A DNA stretch of 64,000 bases from an uncultured Paenibacillaceae bacterium (GTDB lineage: Bacteria; Bacillota; Bacilli; Paenibacillales; K13). The DNA lies in the NCBI GenBank assembly GCA_913056365.1, contig CAJXLT010000006.1:88186-152185 (forward strand), read 5' to 3'. Positions 51,636 to 59,693 of this stretch are shown here, one piece after another. A program made the position numbers and the translations under genes. The first letter of the stretch is position 1. Every line of letters begins with the position of its first letter. Below the pieces are notes generated by a model, which searched no databases, had not been told where the DNA came from, and saw only the letters and a list, made by a program, of their open reading frames with translations.

Positions 51636-53864
51636 TCATGATCGGGACTCTACTTCTAAAGCGTTCACGATATCGATAATAACTGGGGTGATTTCAAAAG
51701 GCTGCCCTTGAAGTTGTCCCTCAGGTAACGTAGTTAAATGGTTTGCTCTTTCAATTATTTCATTGTAAAGTTTTTCAATTCTGGATTTATGAAATTGGGC
51801 GGAAGTCTCATTGTTGTGTACATACTTTAAGTACAGTTGATTGTGCAATACCATTGCTCTCTCGTAGAGACTCATATCCCAAGGGAACTTTTCAAGATAG
51901 GTTTCGGTTAAGTGAACAAATTCTATATCTGGAGCGTTGTTTAGTGTCATTGCCTTCATTGCCAGACGATAACCGTCATAGAGGTATGGCTCAAGTTTTC
52001 TAACATGGTTAATGATTTTGTTGGCTTCATTGATATAATCCTTGTTGTCAGTTTGTTCGTAAGCTTGCAGGTAGTAATCTGCTTTCTGTAGTAGGTAAGC
52101 AGGATGATCAGGATGCTTACGAATAGCTTGATTCAAGTTTTCTTCTACGATAGAAAAGTCCACACCATTCTCCGCATCACTTCTTGCTTTCAAAAAAAGC
52201 TCGTGCGCAGAGTATTTTTGAGTGGAAAAGGTAAAGACAACAATAGATAAAGCAAGAAATAAATATGGGATTATACGGTAAACAATTCGCATACCCTTCG
52301 CTCTGATCCATGGCCATGTTAATGCTTCATTTCGATTAGAAGCCAGGACCCCGAGTGAAATGAAAAATAAAGTTCCGATATAAACAAAACTCATATCAAA
52401 GTCTATAATACTGTGCAGGAATATGCCTATCAATAATCCGAAAAACGAGAGTTCTGGCAAGTCATTATTCTTGCCTGTTAGAGTATCTCTAATATATGGG
52501 TAAAGAACAAGGGTCATAACAAGTGCTAATAATGCGAATCCCAACACACCTGCTTCAATCATGCTTTGCAGTAGAAAATTATGAGCTTGGGCACTAATGT
52601 ATGGATGATTTTGATATTCTCGGTATAGGGTTGACCAGCCTCCTCCACCGGTTCCAAGAATAGGGTAATCACTAATGATTTTGAAGGAGTCCTTGTAGAA
52701 AGTTCCTCGTTCAAGCAAACTATGCTGCTGGAGATTAATACTTTGGATTCGTTCGCCAAGTGTACTTGGCAGAATCTGGAGTAATGAAGAGTTGCTAATT
52801 ATCACTAATGCCATGACGCTAATACAGAACAAGGTAATTGCAGGAATCCCTAGTCTACTAAGCCAGTGTCTCTTATGAATAGTATCAAGACACTTGTTTA
52901 ACCAGGGGGTGAACCACAAGTTGATTGCCAATATAATCAAACTTACGATGAATGAGCCGAGAATCAGGAGAAGCCAACCTTTGAGAACCAATGAACTATC
53001 AGAATTAATTCTGATGTCTTGAGCGATAGAAGTCATATAAGGAAGCAATAGTAAAGTTGCAGCTCCACTTATTGCTGTATAGAGAATGATTGTTATCTGT
53101 CTCGACAAGGTTAATAGTGGAAGCAGGATCATACACGCAAGGGGTAACAGCAGATAGCCTGCGCGCGACTGTGTGAGAATTAACGACAGCAATATGGGTA
53201 CAAGGAACATGGATATCGCCATCGTAACGTACCATTTGCTTGGTTTAAGTAAGTAAATGATGGTCATCAGATATATCCCGATCAGCAGACCAGCATAAGT
53301 ATTGGCATATTGAAATACAGAAGATAATCGTAATCCAACCGCTGTAGGCATAACAGCATCTTGGTACACATCAAGTCCGTTATAATGTATCAATCCCCAT
53401 AGCGAAGCATCATCGAACCAATTCATAAAGCCGAAGATCACAATCAAGTATCCAGAGCCCAAGACAGCTATTGTGAATACGTTCTTCATATTCGATTGTT
53501 GGGTTAAGTAAAGAGTAGAGATAAAGAAGCCGGTATATATAACATAAATGAAAACAGAATGAAGAGCTAAATGTGATGAGATGGCAAACAAATAAGAAAG
53601 TAAATACGAAATAGGAAGTAAGCAGACTAGCAGAGAAATTTGACCATGAACTTTTTCGAAGTGACTTCGATTGAAGAAATAAACAGCACAGATCATTAAC
53701 AAAAGTGATGAAAAAATAAATGAGCCGTATAAAGGACCTTCGAAGGAAATCGTATTTCCGTTAAATAACCCTCGTTTGAAGGGTGAGATATAAATAAAAG
53801 CAATGACAGAAAATAAGGATGCCATGAAGTGGAAAATCGTACTGTTTCCTTGTTTTTTCGACAT
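51636..53864 (-). CDS. O-antigen ligase/polymerase (Wzy/WaaL)-like protein with TPR-like tail
   Basis: The 742-residue membrane protein has about twelve segments and the Wzy_C/O-antigen ligase region: ILTQSRAGYLLLPLACMILL, GERIQSINLQQHSLLERGTF, TGGGGWSTLYREYQNHPYIS and AQAHNFLLQSMIEAGVLGF. The last 170 residues are helical and TPR-like (VEENLNQAIRKHPDHPAYLL, ADYYLQAYEQTDNKDY). It may polymerise or attach glycan, here or in the neighbouring locus. ATG 53864 follows AAAGGAAG on the minus strand; the frame is open to 53942. It is AT-richer than its neighbours. Confidence 0.88.
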   Translation of the reverse strand: MSKKQGNSTIFHFMASLFSVIAFIYISPFKRGLFNGNTISFEGPLYGSFIFSSLLLMICAVYFFNRSHFEKVHGQISLLVCLLPISYLLSYLFAISSHLALHSVFIYVIYTGFFISTLYLTQQSNMKNVFTIAVLGSGYLIVIFGFMNWFDDASLWGLIHYNGLDVYQDAVMPTAVGLRLSSVFQYANTYAGLLIGIYLMTIIYLLKPSKWYVTMAISMFLVPILLSLILTQSRAGYLLLPLACMILLPLLTLSRQITIILYTAISGAATLLLLPYMTSIAQDIRINSDSSLVLKGWLLLILGSFIVSLIILAINLWFTPWLNKCLDTIHKRHWLSRLGIPAITLFCISVMALVIISNSSLLQILPSTLGERIQSINLQQHSLLERGTFYKDSFKIISDYPILGTGGGGWSTLYREYQNHPYISAQAHNFLLQSMIEAGVLGFALLALVMTLVLYPYIRDTLTGKNNDLPELSFFGLLIGIFLHSIIDFDMSFVYIGTLFFISLGVLASNRNEALTWPWIRAKGMRIVYRIIPYLFLALSIVVFTFSTQKYSAHELFLKARSDAENGVDFSIVEENLNQAIRKHPDHPAYLLQKADYYLQAYEQTDNKDYINEANKIINHVRKLEPYLYDGYRLAMKAMTLNNAPDIEFVHLTETYLEKFPWDMSLYERAMVLHNQLYLKYVHNNETSAQFHKSRIEKLYNEIIERANHLTTLPEGQLQGQPFEITPVIIDIVNALEVESRS

Positions 53865-54125
53865 TGATAATACTTCCTTTGATAAAGTTTTAGAATCACT
53901 ACGCATTATAGCATAGATGGCAACGTTTAATAGGTTGCTCACTGCTTGTATGTAGTTGTATACTTAGAACGTGTCGAATAATATGTGATTTTAATAAACA
54001 TTTTTTGCCATTGATGTTGCTCTGTTCATGCTTGGTGCCGTACTTAAGAGAAGAAGTCACAGCATCCTTGGAAGTAGTAACATCTATCGAGAATACTTAG
54101 CCCGTGAAAGGGTGCTGAGACATTA

Positions 54126-55286
54126 ATGGAAGCTAAAACAGTAATTATGGTGCCGATGCAATACTATAAACCCGGATATAGAGCAGGAGGATCTATTAGA
54201 ACGGTTTCAAATTTTATCGAACATTTCCATGTTGACTATCAGTTTAAGATCATTACATCGAATGTAGACTTGGGTGAATCCACCGCTTATAGTAGTATCA
54301 CACCTAATGTTTGGTTAGAACGAGATGGTTGCGGTATTTATTATGCTGCAAGGAAAAGCCAATTCTTCAGTATGGTTAAACAATTAAGGGTTTCAGATTA
54401 TCATTTACTATATCTGAATAGCGTGTTCTCGCCATTGTACAGTATACTCCCTCTTCTGTTAATGAAGGCAGGTCTTGTTGCTTATTGTCCGGTTATTATC
54501 GCTCCCAGAGGTGAATGCTCTAGAGAGGCTCTCTCTATGAAACGATGGAAGAAGAGCTTGTTTATTGCGTTCGCAAGGCGAATTGGACTGTTCAAACATG
54601 TAATCTGGCAAGCTTCAAGTGTGTATGAGCGCGATGAGATTAGCCGTTGCATGGGGGGAGGCGCGTCTGTCACTGTTGCGCATGATTTACCCCCTATGGG
54701 AAGTGAGGAGCCAAGCTTAAGTATTTCTAAGGAAATGGGACGCATTAAGATTGTCTTTATCTCTCGAATTGTAATCATGAAGAACTTACATTATGCACTT
54801 GAATGTTTGAGTGAGCTACAAGGGGCTGTACAATTCGATATCTATGGACCTGTTGAAGATATGAAGTACTGGAGGGGGTGTCAATCTCTAATAGAGAAGA
54901 TGCCTCCTAATATTGCTATAACTTATAAGGGTGCTATTCCAAATTCTGAGGTTCCTAGCGTGTTAGCCAAATATCATTTGTTCTTCTTGCCAACTTTGGG
55001 GGAGGGATATGGACATGCGATTCAAGAAGCATTCCTGTCAGGATGCCCAGTGTTAATAAGTGATCGAACGCCATGGAGAAACCTTCAGGAATACGGTGTT
55101 GGATGGTCATTGCCATTAGAAGATCAAGAGGCGTTTAAGAAAGCGCTAACAATTTGCCTAAGTATGGATACTTCTAGTTATGTACAGTTTCGTAATCAGA
55201 CAATCGAATATGCCAGATCCATCGTCGATAGTGCCGCATCTATTGACGAGAATAAGAAGTTACTACAACTAGCGCTTGGCTCATGA
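54126..55286 (+). CDS. GT4-family glycosyltransferase
   Basis: A cytosolic GT-B enzyme of 386 residues: PMQYYKPGYRAGGSIRTVSN at the N-terminal acceptor domain, a CPVIIAPRGECSREAL stretch, IVFISRIVIMKNLHYALECL, and the C-terminal donor site FFLPTLGEGYGHAIQEAFLS. It starts the plus-strand polysaccharide run. The acceptor and donor sugars are not predictable. The following gene overlaps or nearly abuts it, so they are co-transcribed. Confidence 0.88.
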   Translation: MEAKTVIMVPMQYYKPGYRAGGSIRTVSNFIEHFHVDYQFKIITSNVDLGESTAYSSITPNVWLERDGCGIYYAARKSQFFSMVKQLRVSDYHLLYLNSVFSPLYSILPLLLMKAGLVAYCPVIIAPRGECSREALSMKRWKKSLFIAFARRIGLFKHVIWQASSVYERDEISRCMGGGASVTVAHDLPPMGSEEPSLSISKEMGRIKIVFISRIVIMKNLHYALECLSELQGAVQFDIYGPVEDMKYWRGCQSLIEKMPPNIAITYKGAIPNSEVPSVLAKYHLFFLPTLGEGYGHAIQEAFLSGCPVLISDRTPWRNLQEYGVGWSLPLEDQEAFKKALTICLSMDTSSYVQFRNQTIEYARSIVDSAASIDENKKLLQLALGS

Positions 55287-55299
55287 GGGGGAAGAACGA

Positions 55300-56526
55300 T
55301 TGCATATTTTGGTGGTCACCCAATACTTCTGGCCGGAAAACTTTAAGATCAATGATATGGTCAAAGAAATGTGTGCAAAAGGTCACCGAATTACTGTACT
55401 CACCGGGATGCCGAACTATCCAGAAGGCAAGATTCCAAAGTCGTATCGATGGTTTAAGCGAAGTACGGAGGATTATTATGGTGCTACGGTCATACGTTCC
55501 CCCCTTGTATCGCGGGGATCTGGCGAGGGTGTTAGATTGGGACTGAATTATTTATCATTTGCTCTAAGTGCTACTGTGATCGGATTGATGAGGTGCAGGG
55601 AGAACTATGATGCCTTGTTTGTATATGAGCCATCTCCGATAACTGTAGGTATCCCGGCGGTGGTATTGAAGCGCAAATTCAAAATCCCGCTCATTTTATG
55701 GGTACAAGATTTGTGGCCTGACAGTCTGATAGCGACTGGGGCGGTGTCATCTCCTATGGTTATAAGTGGCTTTGACAAACTGGTGAAGTATATTTATAAC
55801 CGATGCGATTTCATTCTAGTGCAGTCCTTAGCGTTTATTCCTTGGATAAAAAAATATGGGATTCCAAGTGACAAGATTAATTATTTGCCTAATTGGGCGG
55901 AGGATGTGTATAAGCCGACCTATGAACTCGATGCATCGCGAGACCTTCAGTATAAATCTCTTCTGCCCGAAGGATTTATTATAATGTTTGCAGGGAACTT
56001 AGGGGAATCACAAAATTTGGGGATGATCGTAGAGGCGGCTGAACGATTACGGGAGCATCATGAGATTCATTGGGTTATGGTAGGAGATGGTCGTCGTAAA
56101 GAGTGGATGGAAAAGGAAGTCAGGCTGAGGCAGCTTGATAGCTGTATTCATTTTGTGGGGAAATATCCTATTGAAGTAATGCCTTACTTCTTCTCGGTCG
56201 CGGACGGTTTATTACTTACCCTTAAGAAAGATCCAATATTCTCATTAACGATACCGAGTAAATTACAGTCTTATTTAGCCTCTGGGAGACCGATTATAGC
56301 TTCTATTGATGGAGAGGGCGGTCGAATTCTACAGTCATCTGGCGGTGGGTTGGTGTGTCCTGCCGACGATATAGAGGCGTTAGCGGAATCGGTATTGCAG
56401 TTATACCGTATGCCCGTCGAAAGACGTCAGCACATGGCCCAATGTGGAAGAAGCTATTATGAGCAGCATTTTGACCGTGACAAGCTGTTGGCTTATGTGG
56501 AAAGAGTGATCCATGAAGCAGTGTGA
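55300..56526 (+). CDS. WbuB-like GT4 glycosyltransferase
   Basis: The 408-residue enzyme shows the WbuB pattern: LVVTQYFWPENFKINDMVKE, TGMPNYPEGKI, VLKRKFKIPLILWVQDLWPD, MFAGNLGESQNLGMIVEAAE and ASGRPIIASIDGEG. E. coli WbuB transfers L-FucNAc, and the next three genes encode a UDP-L-FucNAc pathway, so this is likely the FucNAc transferase. I prefer TTG 55300 five bases after GGGGGAAG; TTG 55276 in frame overlaps the previous gene. Confidence 0.88.
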   Translation: MHILVVTQYFWPENFKINDMVKEMCAKGHRITVLTGMPNYPEGKIPKSYRWFKRSTEDYYGATVIRSPLVSRGSGEGVRLGLNYLSFALSATVIGLMRCRENYDALFVYEPSPITVGIPAVVLKRKFKIPLILWVQDLWPDSLIATGAVSSPMVISGFDKLVKYIYNRCDFILVQSLAFIPWIKKYGIPSDKINYLPNWAEDVYKPTYELDASRDLQYKSLLPEGFIIMFAGNLGESQNLGMIVEAAERLREHHEIHWVMVGDGRRKEWMEKEVRLRQLDSCIHFVGKYPIEVMPYFFSVADGLLLTLKKDPIFSLTIPSKLQSYLASGRPIIASIDGEGGRILQSSGGGLVCPADDIEALAESVLQLYRMPVERRQHMAQCGRSYYEQHFDRDKLLAYVERVIHEAV

Positions 56527-56538
56527 GGAGGGATACGG

Positions 56539-57447
56539 TTGAGCAAAACGAAGGTTTTGATCTTAGGTGTGACAGGGATGCTGGGGCACACTCTTTTTAC
56601 CGATATGTTAAATAACAGCAGGCTAGATGTAATAGGGACTGTAAGAAATAAGATGGCAGTAAATTGGTTTACAGATGAGCAGAAAGATCGGATACGGGAT
56701 GGCGTTGACGCTAATCGGTTTGAATCAATTCGCAATGCCATAGTGGAAGTGAAGCCAGATGTGGTCATCAATTGTATTGGACTGATTAAGCAACTGGATG
56801 CATCGAAGGATCCTGTGCAGGCTATTGGTATTAATGCATTGCTTCCCCATCTCATTGCACAAGAGTTAAAAGACACCCACACTAGGTTCATTCATATAAG
56901 CACAGATTGTGTATTTAACGGTGGGAAGGGACTTTATATAGAGAGAGACTCGCTTGATGCTGAGGACTTATACGGACAGTCGAAGTTTCTTGGTGAAGTA
57001 CATGAAGCTCATACTGTGACCCTTCGAACATCGATTATTGGTCATGAATTAAAAGGGAAGCGGAGTTTGATCGAGTGGTTTTTGGCGCAGAGTGATACGA
57101 TACGGGGATACAGCAAGGCGATCTATTCTGGATTTCCGACGATTGAACTTTCCCGTATTATGCAGGAGTATGTAATACCTAACTTGGATATGAGCGGGCT
57201 ATTTCATGTTTCGACAAATCCTATATCTAAATATGCGTTACTCAAACTAGTAGCGGAGACATATGGCAAGGAGATAACGATCATTGATGACGATCAAGTA
57301 ATAGTGGATAGATCGCTGGATTCATGCAAATTCAGAACTCTAACAGGCTACAGCCCTCCTAACTGGCAGCAATTAGTTAAGGGGATGCACGATCATTATT
57401 TACGTTCGTCATTTTATAACAAAGGAGATTATTCATTTGTATTTTGA
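56539..57447 (+). CDS. fnlB: RmlD/CapF-like nucleotide-sugar reductase (UDP-FucNAc pathway)
   Basis: An SDR-fold enzyme of 302 residues with the nucleotide motif GVTGMLGH (10-17), NCIGLIKQ, STDCVFNGG and YGQSKFLGE (catalytic Tyr and Lys). It resembles RmlD and the reductase half of WbjC/FnlB/CapF. The flanking CapE-like and CapG-like genes make UDP-L-FucNAc synthesis the best prediction. The C-terminal cupin domain of S. aureus CapF is absent, as expected for the shorter FnlB type. TTG 56539 follows GAGGAGGG. Confidence 0.83.
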   Translation: MSKTKVLILGVTGMLGHTLFTDMLNNSRLDVIGTVRNKMAVNWFTDEQKDRIRDGVDANRFESIRNAIVEVKPDVVINCIGLIKQLDASKDPVQAIGINALLPHLIAQELKDTHTRFIHISTDCVFNGGKGLYIERDSLDAEDLYGQSKFLGEVHEAHTVTLRTSIIGHELKGKRSLIEWFLAQSDTIRGYSKAIYSGFPTIELSRIMQEYVIPNLDMSGLFHVSTNPISKYALLKLVAETYGKEITIIDDDQVIVDRSLDSCKFRTLTGYSPPNWQQLVKGMHDHYLRSSFYNKGDYSFVF

Positions 57448-58504
57448 CGATAAGTCCATACTCATCACAGGCGGGACGGGTTCACTGGGGAAGACATTAG
57501 TGGATAGAATATTAAGCGGTGAATTGGGGACACCGCGCAAAGTAATCGTTTTCTCACGGGATGAAGCCAAGCAGCACGATATGCGTGTCGCTTATCATAA
57601 TAAAACAGTCACAACGGATGAGGTTATCTATAATAACTTTAAGAATGTGTTGGAGTTTAGAATCGGTGATGTTCGGGATTATGGCGATGTCTGTTCCGCA
57701 TTAAGAGATGCCAATATTGTTGTTAATGCCGCAGCCCTTAAACAAGTGCCCACTTGTGAGTATTTCCCGATGCAAGCTGTCATGACAAACATAACAGGAG
57801 CATCGAATATTGTACGTGCCATAGAAGAACATGGGTATCGTGTAGAGACAGTGGTAGGAATCAGTACGGACAAAGCATGTAAGCCCGTTAACGTCATGGG
57901 TATGACAAAATCTGTGCAAGAAAGAATCTTTAACTCAGCAAATGTGTTAATCAAGAACACGCGATTTATATGTGTCCGATATGGGAATGTGCTGGCATCA
58001 AGGGGGAGTGTCATCCCGTTATTTCGTCACCAGATTAGACAAGGAGGACCGGTAACCATTACAGTGCCAGAGATGACCCGATTTCTATTGAGCTTGAATC
58101 AGGCTGTTGATACAGTATTTGAAGCTCTGCAATACGCGAATCCAGGTGAGACGTATGTGCCGAATGCTCCTGCTTCGACAATATCGAATATTGCCAAGGC
58201 CTTGATCGGAGATCGAGCTGTGGATATTCATACTTTGGGTATTCGACCTGGAGAGAAGATGCATGAGATCATGGTTTCCGAGGAGGAGGCCAATCATACG
58301 GTGGCGAGAGGAGACTATTACGCCATTAAATCAATGCTTCCAGAGCTAAACGTTGGCAGTGAAGAACCGTTTTCCTTGAATCAGGCGTTTAGTTCAGCCG
58401 ATAATGTCCTCGATTATGAGGGTACCTGTAGACTTCTCCGAGAACATGATCTATTGCTAACAGATGAGGATAGGGGCGGCGAGGAAGCAGAGCTTTTAAG
58501 ATAG
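57437..58504 (+). CDS. fnlA: UDP-GlcNAc 4,6-dehydratase/5-epimerase, CapE/FnlA-like
   Basis: The 355-residue SDR protein has ITGGTGSLGKT (9-19), GDVRDYGDV, NAAALKQVPTCEYFP, STDKACKPVNVMGMTK and VRYGNVLASRGSVIPLF. The triad Asp-Lys is present in STDK and a Met stands in the usual Tyr position of the YxxxK motif (MGMTK), as in the CapE/FnlA branch. It would convert UDP-GlcNAc to the 4-keto-6-deoxy intermediate with C5 inversion. TTG 57437 follows AAAGGAG and overlaps fnlB by 11 bp. Confidence 0.9.
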   Translation: MYFDDKSILITGGTGSLGKTLVDRILSGELGTPRKVIVFSRDEAKQHDMRVAYHNKTVTTDEVIYNNFKNVLEFRIGDVRDYGDVCSALRDANIVVNAAALKQVPTCEYFPMQAVMTNITGASNIVRAIEEHGYRVETVVGISTDKACKPVNVMGMTKSVQERIFNSANVLIKNTRFICVRYGNVLASRGSVIPLFRHQIRQGGPVTITVPEMTRFLLSLNQAVDTVFEALQYANPGETYVPNAPASTISNIAKALIGDRAVDIHTLGIRPGEKMHEIMVSEEEANHTVARGDYYAIKSMLPELNVGSEEPFSLNQAFSSADNVLDYEGTCRLLREHDLLLTDEDRGGEEAELLR

Positions 58505-58515
58505 GAGTTCATGAT

Positions 58516-59640
58516 ATGAGACTAAAGGTAATGACGATCGTCGGAACTCGTCCAGAGATTATTAAGTTATGTATGGTGCTGAAAGAGTTGGATCAGTACA
58601 CAGATCACGTACTTGTACACACTGGGCAAAACTTCGATTATGAGTTGAATGAAATTTTCTTCGAGCAATTGGGCATTCGCAAGCCAGATTATTACATGAA
58701 TGCTGCAGGTCGTAACGCTACTGCGACGATAGGGAATGTCATCGCCAAATCTGATGAGCTATTCGAAAAGGAACAACCGGACGCTTTATTAGTGTATGGG
58801 GATACCAACAGCTGCTTGTCCGTTATATCAGCCAAGAAGCGTCAAATACCGATCTTTCACATGGAGGCGGGAAATCGCTGCTTCGACCAGCGGGTACCAG
58901 AAGAGATCAATAGGAAAATTGTCGATCATCTGAGCGATGTGAATATGACGATCACGGAGCATGCCAGAAGATACTTGATGAATGAGGGGATCCGCCCAGA
59001 AACGATCATAAAAGTAGGGTCAAGCATGCAAGAAGTGTTCCATAAATTTATGCCCGCTATAGAGGAAAGCAATATCCTGAACGAATTGAAATTAGTGAAA
59101 GGCAGTTATTTCGTCGTTAGCATGCATCGAGAGGAAAATGTCGATTCTCCCGATCATTTTCATGACTTTATGGAGACACTGGAAGGTTTGGCCTCGACTT
59201 ATAAGCAGCCCATTATCGTATCCACCCATCCAAGAACCCGCAAGAAGCTTGAAAGTTTAGGAATAGTAAGTATGGATTCACTGGTGAGGTTTATGAAGCC
59301 GCTCGGTTTTATGGAATACAATCATCTCCAGTTGCACGCTAAGTGTGTGATCTCCGATAGTGGTACTCTTACGGAAGAGTCCTCCTTGCTGAATTTTCCG
59401 GCGATCACAATAAGGAATGCTCATGAACGTCCCGAAGGTATGGATGAAGGTGTCTTGGTCATGAGCGGCTTAAGGAAGGAAAGAGTGCTATCAGCAGTTG
59501 AGATGGTAACTACTCAATCTCATATGAATTCGAGTTCGAGAGTGGTTCAAGATTATGACAGCGGCAAAGTTTCCGAGAAAGTGTCCAGAATCATTATGAG
59601 TTATACCGATTATATCAATCGTACGGTATGGTATAAGTGA
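58516..59640 (+). CDS. fnlC: UDP-HexNAc 2-epimerase, WecB/CapG/FnlC-like
   Basis: The 374-residue GT-B-fold epimerase has VGTRPEIIKLCMVLKEL, VHTGQNFDYELNEIFFEQL, VYGDTNSCLSVISAKK, FHMEAGNRCFDQRVPEE, SMHREENVDSP, STHPRTRKKLESLG and SDSGTLTEESSLLNFP. The sequence EAGNRCFDQRVPEE (not EAGLR) fits CapG/FnlC over housekeeping WecB/MnaA. It would perform the last C2 epimerisation to UDP-L-FucNAc. Confidence 0.9.
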   Translation: MRLKVMTIVGTRPEIIKLCMVLKELDQYTDHVLVHTGQNFDYELNEIFFEQLGIRKPDYYMNAAGRNATATIGNVIAKSDELFEKEQPDALLVYGDTNSCLSVISAKKRQIPIFHMEAGNRCFDQRVPEEINRKIVDHLSDVNMTITEHARRYLMNEGIRPETIIKVGSSMQEVFHKFMPAIEESNILNELKLVKGSYFVVSMHREENVDSPDHFHDFMETLEGLASTYKQPIIVSTHPRTRKKLESLGIVSMDSLVRFMKPLGFMEYNHLQLHAKCVISDSGTLTEESSLLNFPAITIRNAHERPEGMDEGVLVMSGLRKERVLSAVEMVTTQSHMNSSSRVVQDYDSGKVSEKVSRIIMSYTDYINRTVWYK

Positions 59641-59693
59641 TCGACCCGCAGGGATCCATCCATACATTCATATAATAGCAAGAGGTGTAAAAA

